Shown here one piece after another: positions 24,575 through 35,998 of a stretch of DNA of 64,000 nucleotides. The position numbers and the translations under genes are program-made. The stretch comes from Aspidapion aeneum (taxonomy: Eukaryota; Arthropoda; Insecta; Coleoptera; Brentidae): contig OY755042.1 in NCBI GenBank assembly GCA_963576565.1, positions 17,025,272 to 17,089,271 on the forward strand, given 5' to 3'. The notes beneath the pieces are model-generated. The model saw nothing but the letters and a program-made list of their open reading frames with translations, made no database searches and had not been told where the DNA came from. The first letter of the stretch is position 1; every line of letters begins with the position of its first letter.

Positions 24575-24898
24575 TTATTTTTCAGCAACTGTAGTATGTA
24601 TATGGTAAATCAGTCGTTCAGTTTTATTCCCATGTCGTGTTTTATGTTTCCAGTTTCTTAGAGCTACTGCAATATATATTTTAAAAACAGTTGGAGAGAT
24701 AAAACATCTCTGTCTTAAGCATTTCGTAACCAAGAATTCTTTTGAAAGTCGAATTCCAATTTTAATTTTAGAATTTGATCCTTTGTGTAGTTCTTTTATC
24801 GCTTGTATGTATGTATAATTGATATTAAATGAATGTTTTGGAAAGTTTTTAAACTCATAATGAATGATATTACACTGGCCCAAAAAGCACCGGTCCAC
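24575..24898 (-). pseudogene. Same LINE family as 20695-21645, RT palm fragment
   Basis: Minus-strand frame of 107 residues. It contains QAIKELHKGSNSKIKIG, then VTKCLRQRCFISPTVFKIYI, then VALRNWKHK, matching the plus-strand copy's VTKGLRQGCCISPTLF region nearly residue for residue. The Gly residues of the LRQG motif are mutated to Arg or Cys, consistent with decay. The copy ends before the FADD motif. Confidence 0.85.
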
Positions 24899-26089
24899 CG
24901 GGATTTTTTTTTATTTTCTCATATAGCCCATACACCCCTGGGTACAACCAAAGGATTAAAAGTTATAATAAAATTAGGGTAAAATGTAAACGCAGAAAGG
25001 AAAATCGTCTTCTTACTTCATGCAGTGCAGTTTAGTTTAAATGCAAGGGTTTTCTTACACTGGTCAGTCCTATCCTACCCTTACCACTCTACCAAGCTGT
25101 GAAGAACAGTTAACCCAAAAATCGGACAAAAATACTGTAATAAAAATTAGATATAGATATAAGAATATTTTTTCACAAAACATTATTCCAAAAGAACCAA
25201 AATCCAGCCGTTATCTTGTGCACTAAAGTTTTTCCCAAAATCATTGTTATTTATTTAAAAAAAAAACATGTTTTTTCCTTTATTTATTTAAAAAACACAA
25301 GATTCATTTTATTCACAACACTTCGCTCATTTGAAGGTATTGTCTGTTGCTATGGCTATTCCAGACGGGTAACATTACGTGACCACATCTTTAAGCAGCT
25401 CTTAAGGAACAGTAAAGTCACGAAAATAGCTGACTTAATTTTAACAACACTAAGGAAGGAATAAGTCTGCCTTTAAGTTCGGTGCAACGAAATTTTACGA
25501 GATAAGGCAATCTTTAGGCTAAGAAACGGAAAAAAAGTCGGTGCGATGGGCCCTAAGAATCATTTATTATATTATTAAGCTAATTTTCTTAATATTGCAT
25601 TTTATTTTATTTTATAGTTATGAAGCTTTTCACAAAAAAAAACGTAAGAATCATAACGTTTAATTCCTGTTTTACACTGACAACTAATCTTTTAATTTTT
25701 TCATATCATCATCATCAAAATGCTTGATTTCAGCATTGTTTAGGATAAATATGTTTTAATTTGTTAAAAAATGCCAAGAAAGCAGCTATGTCAACACAAG
25801 GTAATGGCTTTGTCTTCCAAAAGTTCTAAAATGCAAAGAATTTTCCTAAATTTAAATCAAAAATAAAAATTAACCCATCAATTTCCATTAATAGTTTTTG
25901 TACACTTTAGCAGTACAGATATATTTAAGACGTACGTAGTTTTGGTTTACTTTGAGTAACATTTTAATCCCAGAACAACCACAATTTAATGTATGAAAAA
26001 CCACACATTACTGCCTGTATCAAATAAACTAACTGTTTTTTGATATAAATCCACATAATAAAAATGGCTTTCCATGGATTAGTTGTTAG
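24899..26089. other. Intergenic, nothing recognised
   Basis: AT-rich with short frames lacking motifs. Confidence 0.4.
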
Positions 26090-26292
26090 TGCTAAATCTA
26101 CTTGTACCTACTAGTCGCAGTTGGGTACAAAATTGAAAGGTATGCCTATAATGTCCGACATGCTTCAACTTTTAGTTTTGATGCCCAAAGCGCACTTACA
26201 AAATTATTGAGTTTTGTATTTTCATAAATCAGTTTATTGGGTAATTTCCACACAACTGCGACTAGTAGTTAAAAGTAGATTTAGCAGTTGGG
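26090..26292. mobile_element. ~200-bp foldback
   Basis: GCTAAATCTACTTGTACCTA and CTAGTCGCAGTTG (from 26092) are matched in inverted orientation by CAACTGCGACTAGTAG and AAAGTAGATTTAGC (ending about 26287). The arms are about 36 bp and the centre unique. No coding capacity. Confidence 0.65.
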
Positions 26293-26399
26293 TGTTTTTT
26301 TATTTAATTTTTTTTATTTCCAACTTTTAGGTTTAATTCTTATTCAGCCTTTTAAAGGGCATTATGCATTTACCATTACGAACGCGAACAGTGTTACCT

Positions 26400-26998
26400 T
26401 CATTTGAGTAAAGGTGAGGGAGGAGAGAGGGAGGCGGGAACTAGTAAAATGGTGTTGAAAAAAATCTTAAAGGGTGTGCAGAAAGAATTTTTGAAATCGC
26501 TCGATAGAGGAGAGATGGAGGGGGAAACTAGTAAAATGGTATTGGAAAAACGTCTTAAAGCGTGTACAGAAACAAATCTTGAAATCGCCCTATACTTGAT
26601 AAAATTATGCGAGTATTTTTTTTTAAGAGGGTGAGGGGGAATGACAGGATGGGAGATGGGGAGAGCAGGGAGGACTATAAAGTAATTACAGAAAACTGAA
26701 GGACATAAGTTTTCAAAGGCATTTCATTGAAATCGCATGAAATTTAGGTAATTTGTATGCCTTTTTACATCATGTGACAAAATGGCGTCTGACGACCGCC
26801 ATATTAACTCATTTTTAGAAAAATATAGCCTATAGCATCTTCGTGATTAGTAGCAATTCAACGACATCTTTTTCATCAAAATCGGTTTAGCCGTTTAGCC
26901 TGTAGCGCGACGCAAACTTACATATTTACATACATACATACATATCCCAGTGAAAAACATTACCCTTCCTTTCGCCTTGCTGCAGTTGGGTAAAAAGT
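26400..26998 (-). mobile_element. R3 repeat, copy 1
   Basis: Matches 53884-54960 in inverse orientation. The outer end is TGCAGTTGGGTAAAAAG, next to CTTTCGCCTTGC, then an ATAC microsatellite (about 26920-26945), then the core ATCGGTTTAGCCGTTTAGCC with AACGACATCTTTTTCATC. The far half has two tandem ~90-bp units (26420-26505, 26515-26600) containing AGTAAAATGGT and TTGAAATCGC. No protein; the GA-rich part yields an artefactual frame. Confidence 0.7.
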
Positions 26999-27569
26999 AA
27001 AAGAAGGTGGATTCAACGGTGGATTTAATTAACACTTTAGAATAATATAGTGTTTAAAATATTTTTTTACTCGAAACAGATAAATAGGAACAAACATTTA
27101 AACCATAAACAACAAAACAAAAAATCCGAAACTTAGAGGCACTATTTCTAAAACTGATTAAAGCTAATTCATTTCTCTAAACCTTGTTCCTATGAATATT
27201 TTCTAGCACAATTAGTTTTGTCGGTACGTGGCTTGAAAACTGACAGTACCGATAAAGTTTTACTTTTTGAAAAAATTAATCATCTTTCACTAGACGTTTC
27301 TGCGCAACGAATAGACCTAGAGAGCTGCCGTTACCTTTAGATTGTAGAAAATTTATCTAGCGTAAAAAAACTATGCAACTCCAATATGAGAAAAATGCTT
27401 CCTTAAGGTGTTTTTTTCGAAAAAACTGAAAGAAGTACCAGTTTTTCGAGTCCCACGGGAATAACACAGGGATTGTAGGGTTGCAAACTTGAGGATGAAC
27501 TACTCTCAAGGACTCTAACAATTTTTGCCTTTTTTTATGTCGATATTGACTTTCGTAATAGTCCTACTT
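26999..27569. other. Intergenic, nothing recognised
   Basis: AT-rich with no convincing frame or repeat. Confidence 0.4.
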
Positions 27570-28230
27570 AAGAATAAACGACTAAATCTAGGTGTATTTT
27601 ATGATCGAAGCCTAAAACAGAGTTTTATTGTTGTAAAAGGCGTTGGAGTAAACCGATCCCTCGTGATTATAGAGAAACGAGCGGCGGCAAGCAGTTAGAC
27701 CAAATAGCCTCCGAAGATGCTCATCCTAGCGTTTATTTCGTTTTCCTAATAGAAAATCGATTAAATTCGGACCCGGGGCTGCTTCTACTCTTGGGCGACG
27801 AAAGGGTGGTCGCCCGCCACCCTTCGCCCCTCGCAGCCCTCGGGCCGCCTCATTTGAATTTCTAATTAGCAAACCTCCATGCAATTATTGGATTAATGTA
27901 AATTACGACGACGCGTTGTGCTCGACGGCGTCGGAAGGGCGCAGCGAGGGGGTGTCGAGGGGTGCGGGCGCGGGATAATTAAAATCCGTTGATTAATATG
28001 TAAATTTAATAAGATTACAGTTCCAGGAACGAATGGAGCTTTCGCCGGGCTGTATTGCGGGACAGAATAGTCGCCGTTCGCCTGCTATTCCGCCCCATAC
28101 TGCTTATATTGCCGCGGAAATAATAGCATTTGGGCATTAAATATTTCGAGCTGATCGTTTTATCCTTATTCGTATTGCGGTGCTTCATTACAATATCCAT
28201 TGTATCTGTAACACACACACTTTTAACGCC
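27570..28230. promoter_or_regulatory. Unique GC-rich block with clustered TAAT motifs
   Basis: This stretch stands out: balanced to GC-rich composition, many CG dinucleotides, no match to any repeat in the window, and clustered homeodomain-type sites, namely CTAATTAG (27862), TGGATTAATG (27889), GGATAATTAAAATCC (27973) and TTGATTAATATG (27989). It could be a conserved non-coding regulatory module or an exon/UTR of an unseen gene; I see no long open frame. The call is inference from composition and motif clustering only. Confidence 0.35.
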
Positions 28231-28862
28231 TGGAATTTATGACTCACAAATCAACGCTATATATATATATATAGTACATGGGTATCCATTATAAGTGTCA
28301 CCCCCCCACATTCATTCAATTAAAAAAATTGGTAGGTGTGAACATATTATGATAACCGTTGACATCAAAAGCAAATTGGGTCTTAATAAAAATTTGTTTT
28401 ATCCCATATTTTTAAGTTTTATCCGAATATCTTAAAGTCATTCATAATCGAGATAGTGGAGGGTTACATTAATAATGGATGCCCCTGTACATCATAAGTT
28501 ACATCCTGATTTAAAGTGGCATTAGAAGTCGTAAGTAGTTTAAACAGTTAGCAAGTGATAAAACATGAGTCCTACTAATTTCGCCAGTATTTAACGCTAT
28601 TTTAATTATGTAATTGACAACGCAAATATTACAGTAATAATCGAACTCCAATCATAACAATTTTTTAGAACTGGTGGTAACCAATGTTCCACTTAATTTA
28701 TAAAATGCCCTTTAGGGCTTGTTCTTAAATTATGTAACGTACGAAGAGAGATCGCCTTATGTTACTATCAATGAGCTAAAAAGTGACGGGTAGTAGTTTT
28801 TGCGTTACAAATTTTAAGAATGGACCTTTAGACAAGTTGTTGGGTAGTAAAATATATCTATT
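28231..28862. other. Intergenic, nothing recognised
   Basis: AT-rich with a short AT run at 28257-28273. Confidence 0.4.
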
Positions 28863-29040
28863 TTGTTTTTCATCTGCACATTTTATCGAAAAAAAATTTT
28901 TTAGTCCGGCGCCGAGTTGGCCCGGCGCCCGTTGGCGGCGCCGAGTTGGCCCGGTGCCCAGTTGGCTTGGCGCCCTGTTGGCGGGGGCGTAGGCGGCGCC
29001 CAGTTGGCGGCGCCGAGTTGGCGGCGCCCAGTTGTCCTAG
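28863..29040. repeat. R7 GC-rich minisatellite, copy 1
   Basis: An AT-rich leader (CACATTTTATCGAAAAAAAA) leads directly into repeated GGCGCC(G/C)AGTTGGC words from about 28907 to 29032, ending CAGTTGTCC. A second copy with the same leader and ending lies at 33962-34112. The block is extremely GC-rich in an AT-rich region. Frames across it are repeats of Gly-Ala-Pro-Ser-Trp and are artefacts. Confidence 0.75.
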
Positions 29041-29099
29041 ACCGCATATAAATAACCTAGATTTCAAAAATTTAAGCTGTTGTTTCAAACATTACAGAG

Positions 29100-29389
29100 T
29101 ATAGACTAGTTGACCAAAAAGGCAATGCTGGGAAATCAGGAAATTATTACTAAATGGGATGTATAAGTTAATCGTTCAATGTTAAATTTGACACATGGCA
29201 AGTCATCTTATCTTATTACCTTACTAAACGTGCTACTTCGACTAAATCTACATCCAAGTCCGTAAAAAAACTGAACTTCGGAAACATGTTAATTCATCGA
29301 CCAAACCATTCTTCTTTCTAATTTAAAAGACTCACATTTTCTGTTAACCACGAATTTTTCACTCTTTGAAAGGCGTCTGACTTCAAGCA
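29100..29389 (+). repeat. ~260-280-bp satellite array, left part
   Basis: Contains the unit landmarks TTAAATTTGACACATGGCAA (29183), CCAAGTCCGTAAAAAAACTG, GAAACATGTTAATTCATCGA, and GGCGTCTGACTTC (29372), and then stops at the M9 MITE. The array resumes at 38341, so the two parts were once contiguous. Confidence 0.8.
29381..29389. repeat. M9 target duplication, left (CTTCAAGCA)
   Basis: CTTCAAGCA here and at 38332-38340 bracket the split M9 MITE. The uninterrupted satellite unit reads GACTTC then AACTAC-like text, consistent with duplication of this 9-bp site. Confidence 0.7.
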
Positions 29390-29949
29390 ATAAGTATATG
29401 ACCCAGATAGAGTGGCAACCGGCGAGTCTTGCAATATTGAGGGGCAGATGGCGCTGAAATAAATTCGTCTGGTACGCAGTATTCAGTACTACTAGTACGA
29501 TTTATATGCATGTGCGAGTTCCCAGGTTCATGCCTATCATACAAATGTCATTAGATCCTAGTAGTTGTCAAGGACTGTACACAGAGAATAGGATGGTCCA
29601 CTTCGCGAAATCTGTCAGACGGTTTTTAATACGTCACAAAATACTTACGACATAACCTCACTTTATCGTAAAATATAAACAAAAACTAATTTTAAAACGT
29701 TTTTTTTAACATGTCTCGGTGTAATGTAGAAGGATAATAATAATATACAATTTTATACAAAAATATCATAGGTGTATCTTCTTCAGAAAATACTTTACAG
29801 AACCCCTCAATCATCAATAAATCAAATAAATTTTTTCATTGTCATTCATCAGCATTTGTTTAAAAAAGCATGTTAATATTTGGAATATCATCTAAAATAT
29901 TTTGTGAATAGTATTCTACTCCCCATTAGAATACCTATGCCTGGGTATA

Positions 29950-30395
29950 GGTGAGGGGTGATCAGCTGCCCATAGTAGGTGCACAAAATTCATTTACAGG
30001 CACGGAACTGTAACATAAACTACAGTTCCGTGTTTACAGGACTGTGCAGGACATTATACTCTACACAGTGAGCCAAAAAATATCTAATCCAATAAAAAGT
30101 AAAATTAAAATAACTAAATTCCAACATCCACACGAAATGAATGTACTGAGGACCGAACAGCCCGGCATAAGCTACAATGCCGTTATCCAACATTTGGACA
30201 ATTTTGATGCCGTCTTAATCACAACATTATCTACATCAATTTTTATTAGCAAATCTTCTTAAGCTTTTATGGTTTTTAAGAAGCAAATAACTTAAGCAGT
30301 ATACGTGACCCTGCAATACACTACAGGACCAAAAATTTATTTTTAATTCCTGAAGAACAATGCACAAATTTCATTCCACTTATCACCTTGTAGTA
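29950..30395. mobile_element. R10 MITE, copy 1 (with internal insertion)
   Basis: The left end AGGGGTGATCAGCTGCCC and right end CACTTATCACCTTG match the termini of the compact copy at 32203-32335, and CACAAATTTC near the right end is shared. The middle is longer, with extra sequence at about 30064-30310. A 12-bp-stem hairpin, CACGGAACTGTA with its inverse, lies at 30001-30033. Confidence 0.6.
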
Positions 30396-30519
30396 CTGCC
30401 TAGAGCGAGGAGCTCATCAATATGTAAGGACCTATACAATATCTCGACACTTTTAATGACCACTCGGGACTGATAAGAATCGGGACCTGGCAGGACCTTT
30501 AAGGACTAACAGGGTCAAC

Positions 30520-30632
30520 AAAAATATGGTTTACCTAGCTAAGTCCCTGTACAAAGTTTTTGCTATTGATGTGCAACAGGCCGAGAGGTATTTTTTGCAC
30601 TTAAGAAATATTCACTTTTTATCAGTAGCGGC
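30520..30632 (+). pseudogene. Possible Helitron-helicase-like fragment
   Basis: The plus-strand frame reads AKSLYKVFAIDVQQAERYFL then HLRNIHFL. The Q-x-x-E-R-Y-F-L-x-L-R pattern resembles the segment of Helitron/PIF1-type proteins with consensus around S-E-R-F-Y-L-R-L-L-L. It ends at CAGTAGCGGCTTGTGG (about 30624), a hAT-end-like junction. Short and weakly supported; chance similarity is possible. Confidence 0.3.
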
Positions 30633-30639
30633 TTGTGGT

Positions 30640-31738
30640 AGAACATGGCACATCAGTTGAATGGAAAAAACCAAGATACAGTTTTTTCTTTCAACTGATG
30701 TACAGTTTTCTACAACATTGCTATGTTTGGAAGGAAATAACATGTGTACCTACTGAGGTGTGTATATTGCTCAACTTCACCTAACTAGCAGCAGTACTAC
30801 CTTTTTGGCCCTTATTATTTTGGTAATTAAAATCTCACTTTTTATCCTGTTGAAGCAATTTGTAGTTATCACTATTTTAACTTATTGCTTTATCTAAATG
30901 TTGCCTATAGGTTTGATTTTATGAGGTATATGTTAATGCCCCAAAGATTTCATCTCAGGATACATGTTTACATATTTAAAGATATAAAATAAAATGATTA
31001 AATAAAAGTTATTTTTCAATTTTATTTTCGACCAAATTTGTTTTATTTATTGATTTATAGAAATTATTTTAAGTAGATAAAGACTATAAGTATGTATAGC
31101 CTTTAAGCATCTGTACATACATACTCATAATAGCAAAAAATTAACAAACCTGTATACATTATTAAGGGGAGTTATTGATTAGAAGCAATAAGGAATTGGT
31201 GACCATAAACATCAGGATAACAAATCCTGAATTTGATAAATGAACGCAAGAAGAATGTACCGTGTGGCAAAAAATCTAGGACATGTAGGTATTTTACCTT
31301 TCTAAGAAATGTCCTAGTATTTTTTACCCAACTGCAAGCCCTTTTTTTACTTCTAAGCATCATTTTATTTTTATTAAGTGACACTAGCTTCTAAAAAATT
31401 TAAAAAAGTATAATAATATATTACATTTTAATAATATATATAAAAAATATAAATATATCTTTAAAAAAACTGTGCTAAAGCAAAATCTCCATTGTGCAAA
31501 AAACTGAAATTGATAAAATTGAGTAAACAAAAACTTAAAACATTATAAATAAATTATTGGGCAGGCAAAGAAAACAAATAAATGAAGCTTAGAATAGATT
31601 CTCAAACTATTAAAGACACACACAAACACTAACAGTTGCAAACTAACTGAATACTCATTTTTGTACAATAGCAGACTCCGATACAAAAATTTCTAACAGT
31701 AACTCGATCAATTTGCACAAAACAAAAAAAATCAGAGT
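30640..31738. other. Interior of the 8.65-kb element, little recognised
   Basis: A hairpin with arms ACATCAGTTGAA and TTCAACTGATGT lies at about 30648-30704. A minus-strand frame at 31384-31172 has no recognised motif. TACCCAACTGCA near 31326 resembles an R3 end. Confidence 0.35.
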
Positions 31739-31879
31739 TTAACAAAGTAGTTTTCTTTTTCTACCAACATCAACCAGCAAATGTTCCTCGATTTCAATGC
31801 TTGTACCTGCAGTTGGCTCTTGAGGATCAACTTCTATTGGTTTCACTGATAGGTTTTGATTTGGCACATGTATAAGGAA
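31739..31879 (-). pseudogene. Coding-like block D (possible last exon) in the 8.65-kb element
   Basis: Minus strand, open for 46 codons from 31879 to TAA at 31741-31739. It includes HVPNQNLSVKPIEVDPQEPT and ends GRKRKLLC. Just upstream on the minus strand is a good 3' splice site: a long T run followed by AAAAG. Composition is balanced and unlike the low-complexity chance frames elsewhere. Product not recognised. It lies on the same strand as blocks A, B and C, so together they may be exons of one gene carried by the element. Confidence 0.4.
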
Positions 31880-32202
31880 CTTTTAAAAAAAAAGTAGTTT
31901 CAACAGTGTAAATGTTGTACTCTAGTATATATGGAATTCACAAAAAAACATCGAGTTTTAGAAATGATCCAAGTATTATTTTGTTATGACATTTTTGTCA
32001 AAATTACAGTAGGTGTCCCAAATTAAGTTGGCACTATTGACAACTTCACTATTATTGGAGTCAAATTAGTACACTAGTAGCATTGTTTGAGCTAATTAAA
32101 ATAGTCAAAACAGAAAAACCATTAAATTGCACATTTACGGAAAAAAAATTCACAAATATGTTTCATGTCTAATTTTTGTGGTTGTAGAGGTTTCTTCTTA
32201 GG

Positions 32203-32335
32203 CAAGGGGTGATCAGCTGCCCACAGTAGGTCTACAGGACTCCATAGGACACTACAATACACTATAGGATCAGGAATTAATTAAAGTCCTGTAGGATGGT
32301 GTACAAATTTGGTTCAGCTGATCACCTCTTGATCA
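32203..32335. mobile_element. R10 MITE, copy 2
   Basis: About 130 bp with inverted ends AGGGGTGATCAGCTG and CAGCTGATCACCTCTTG. The interior alternates AGGACTCC, AGGACACTAC, and AAGTCCTGTAGGA. No coding. Confidence 0.65.
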
Positions 32336-32754
32336 TAGATGAACACACAGACCATCAAACATAGACAAATACTAAATAAATTCACATGCAGCTTAGTGTT
32401 ACATTAAGTAATCTCTGGGGAGGGAAGGATTACCTTTATGTCCTAGTCTTGGCCATAGGTAGTGGACCTTTTGTGACATTTCCAACCTATTTTTTTATCA
32501 AAAAATCTGAAAAATGGTATGTTGGTGAGTTGTTTTTATCAGAACGTTTTTTTTGTCAACATAAAGTCAGCATCTTTTAATTAAGAGCCAGTGACAATTT
32601 TACCTTTAATTTTATACCTACACAACATATTTAATTTTTAATATATTTGTGGTTAGGAAATACGCTTGAAATAGGCTCGGAAATAGGTATTTTGATATCA
32701 TGTCAAAGTCACAAAAGTGTAATTGCCTATAGCAAGGACTATACACTGAATGAT
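32336..32754. other. Spacer inside the 8.65-kb element
   Basis: A plus-strand frame (32386-32580) has balanced composition but no motif that I recognise. Not called. Confidence 0.3.
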
Positions 32755-32896
32755 TTTTAGCTCACACATATACTATACTATAGTAGTGTGAGCTATGGTA
32801 ATCCTAATTTTTTCGAGAAAAAAAAAGTTGCTCCGATTTCAAAAATTTTTATATATCTTTGCGTTTCAGATGATTTTGAAACTTTTTTCTTGCGCC

Positions 32897-32942
<46 letters not shown>

Positions 32943-33515
32943 ATGTCTGTCTGTCTGTATGTCTGTAACGACCAACGCGCATAACTCAAAAACCGCTTGG
33001 CCGATTTTAATGAAATTTGGTACCTAGGCTGGGTGTTGGGCCGAGATGGTCCCATTTAAAAATGAACAAAATCCACCGAACACAAACCAAATAAAAGGGT
33101 GGGGGTAGATTTCAAAAATTAGAGTTTAAGTGAAAATATGGCGTGTGTGATATCAAACGAAAGGTAATTGAGTCTGGAGTTAAACAAAATACATTTTAAT
33201 TTATTTAAAAAAAAGGGTGGGGGTATATTTTAAAAATTAGAGTTTAAGTGAAAATATGGCATGTGTGATATCAAACGAAAGGTAATTGAGTCCGGAGTTT
33301 AACAAAATACATTTTAGTTTTTGTTTTTTTTAAGGGTGGGGGTAGACTTCAAAAATTTGAGTTTAAGTTAAAACATGGCTTGTGTGGTATCAAACAAAAG
33401 GTAATTTAGTCTGGAGTTGAATAAAATATATTTTAGTTTTTAGTTATATTAGCTCACACGTACACTATAACTATAGTACCTAGTGTGAGCTTGGGGGCCC
33501 ATATATTGGCAGAGT
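32755..33515 (-). mobile_element. R1 repeat, copy B
   Basis: Inverted relative to copy A: terminal hairpin AGCTCACACATATACTATAC onward at 32759-32794, (TCTG)n at 32896-32967, the core ACCGCTTGGCCGATTTTAAT, three ~118-bp repeats, the second hairpin near 33450-33490, then the tag CCATATATTGGCAGAGTATT. Nearly identical to copy C but with a longer microsatellite and different flanks. Confidence 0.85.
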
Positions 33516-33890
33516 ATTTTTTAGTGTTGTATTGTCATCGGACCACTATGTGAATACCAAATTTCATCCAAATCGGATAATGGGAAGTGTATCAAAAACA
33601 TTTTTCTATGAAAGGGGGTGGGGGTAGGGGTGGGAGGATATTTTTTTCTTAATATTGTATTGTCATCGGATCACTATATGTATACCAAATTTCATCTAAA
33701 TCGGATAACGGGAAGTGTGTCAAAAATACATTTTTCTATAGAAGGGGTGGGAGGATATTTTTTTCTTAGTGTTGTATTGTCATGGGACCACTACGTGTGT
33801 ACCAAATTTCATCCAAATCGGATAATGGGAAGTGTGTCAAAAACGCTTCACAAGATTTGATAGATAGTTAGTTAGACAGAATATCTGAAG
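33516..33890 (+). repeat. Three tandem ~120-bp units with ATCGGATAATGGG
   Basis: Units start with TTGTATTGTCATCGGA-like text at about 33526, 33656 and 33770. Each has TACCAAATTTCATC, AAATCGGATAA and GGGAAGTGT, separated by GGGGTGGG-rich linkers. The AAATCGG/TACCAAATTTCAT words echo the R1 core. No protein despite an 80-codon frame that simply follows the repeats. Confidence 0.7.
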
Positions 33891-33961
33891 CTAAATATAA
33901 AAGCTTGTAAAAAATTGCGTAAAGGATTTTTTTAAGATGTTATTATATAAATAATATATTT

Positions 33962-34112
33962 TATTTTTCATCCACACATTTTATCAAAAAAAAAATTTTT
34001 AGTCCGGCGCCGAGTTGGCCGGCGCCCAGTTGGCGGCGCCGAGTTGGCCCGGCGCCGAGTTGGCGGCGCCCAGTTGGCGGTGCCGAGTTGGCGGCGCCCA
34101 GTTGTCCCATTC
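33962..34112. repeat. R7 GC-rich minisatellite, copy 2
   Basis: Leader CACATTTTATCAAAAAAAAA then repeated GGCGCC(G/C)AGTTGGC words to CAGTTGTCCC. It interrupts the minus-strand coding-like block C, whose frame meets a stop right at the R7 edge. Confidence 0.75.
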
Positions 34113-34115
34113 CGT

Positions 34116-34199
34116 TCAATACATAGTGAAACTGACATTATTCCAAAACGTATCATTTTGCGGTACTTCGTTCCGGAGCGCGCCCGCTAATGTATTTAT
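34116..34199 (-). pseudogene. Coding-like block C in the 8.65-kb element
   Basis: Minus strand, 27 codons open from 34199 to TGA at 34118-34116, containing AGALRNEVPQNDTFWNNVSF. A possible splice acceptor (ATACATTAG) lies at its start. The composition is protein-like and locally GC-rich. The R7 minisatellite begins immediately downstream, so the original exon is probably truncated. Not recognised. Confidence 0.35.
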
Positions 34200-35147
34200 G
34201 TAATTAATTATGTTTTTAAGAGTTTTATACCAATACTGCAAATGAATTCTTAAATAGTTGTTTTTTTTTTAAATAATAAATCTAAATTTGGGTAAAAAAA
34301 TACTTTTTTTTCTAAAAAATATTTTTTTTTCTAAAAAAATATTTTTTTTCTAAAAAATATTTTTATAGATGTGCAAATCCTCAAAGATAAAGGTAATTGG
34401 ACGACTCAGCGTTTCTGGTTTTTAAAGCTCGATTCAGCCCGAGTATAACCAAAAAACGGAAGAAGATGAACTTTGTTAAGGTCAGTGAGCGTTCGGCCAT
34501 ATTACATTAAGTATTTGAAAAAAAGTAGATTTTGGCAGCTTCACAAGAAAAAATGGCGATATTTTGACATATGTGCAAAATTTCAGGTAATTATATAAGT
34601 TTGCTTGTCAACCATAATAGTTCTTTTGTTAATTGTACCAAATTTTATAAATGTAACCCGATCGGGAATTTGATGTTATTTTTGAAACGTTGAAAACGGT
34701 AAAAAGTACTCTTTTTTTAAAAAACATTGCCTGGTAAAATAAATAATTGCATAAAGAGCGCCATCGCGCAGATAGACAAATCTCACATTTTTTTATTTAG
34801 AAATTTATAAGAAACAATAAAAATAGTACCAGATAAAATCTCCAGGAGATATGGCAATGTTATGAGGTAAAAACGGACAAAATTTAAATAAAATCAAAAG
34901 ACACCAAATAGGCATTTTTAAGATTTCTGATTACTTGTACCTAGAATTTTTTTAAAAAAAATTTGTGAATGCGCCATAAATCTGCTTTAAATTTTTGCTC
35001 AATTTATTTAGATAATTAAAACTGTTTTTAATTTGATTAATCCGAGTCAATACACTATCTTCAAGAAAAGGCGATTTTGCTCTGTTTTTGTCACCATAAA
35101 ATCTCATCGTATTTCCCCTGTAGCATATAAATTTCTTTTTTAGGATT
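34200..35147. other. Interior of the 8.65-kb element, nothing firm
   Basis: AT-rich. A tract of T runs and CTAAAAAATA repeats lies near 34300-34365. A block near 34635-34675 (TACCAAATTTTATAAATG, CCGATCGGG) again echoes the R1 core words. Confidence 0.35.
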
Positions 35148-35287
35148 TTAGCTCACACATATACTATACTATAGTAGTGTGAGCTATGGTAATCCTAATT
35201 TTTTCGAGAAAAAAAAAGTTGCTCCGATTTCAAAAATTTTTATATATCTTTGCGTTTCAGATGATTTTGAAACTTTTTTCTTGCGCC

Positions 35288-35321
<34 letters not shown>

Positions 35322-35899
35322 ATGTCTGTCTGTCTGTATGTCTGTAACGACCAACGCGCATAACTCAAAAACCGCTTGGCCGATTTTAATGAAATTTGGT
35401 ACCTAGGCTGGGTGTTGGGCCGAGATGGTCCCATTTAAAAATGAACAAAATCCACCGAACACAAACCAAATAAAAGGGTGAGGGTAGATTTCAAAAATTA
35501 GAGTTTAAGTGAAAATATGGCGTGTGTGATATCAAACGAAAGGTAATTGAGTCTGGAGTTAAACAAAATACATTTTAATTTATTTAAAAAAAAGGGTGGG
35601 GGTATATTTCAAAAATTAGAGTTTAAGTGAAAATATGGCATGTGTGATATCAAACGAAAGGTAATTGAGTCCGGAGTTTAACAAAATACATTTTAGTTTT
35701 TGTTTTTTTTAAGGGTGGGGGTAGACTTCAAAAATTTGAGTTTAAGTTAAAACATGGCTTGTGTGGTATCAAACAAAAGGTAATTTAGTCTGGAGTTGAA
35801 TAAAATATATTTTAGTTTTTAGTTATATTAGCTCACACGTACACTATAACTATAGTACCTAGTGTGAGCTTGGGGGCCCATATATTGGCAGAGTATTTT
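35148..35899 (-). mobile_element. R1 repeat, copy C
   Basis: Same order and orientation as copy B, nearly identical, with a shorter (TCTG)n (35290-35344) and unrelated flanks, so an independent insertion. It faces copy D in opposite orientation across ~100 bp. Confidence 0.85.
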
Positions 35900-35998
35900 A
35901 TATTTTTCTTGAAAATGCGTTACGACAGGACAAGCATGTTAAAAAATACTGAATTTTAGCTTTACTTAATTAAAGAATGTGGCCCTAAATAGATTCAA

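Noticed and set aside
28783..29088. Gly/Pro/Trp-rich ORFs on both strands
   Set aside because: Produced by the R7 GC-rich minisatellite.
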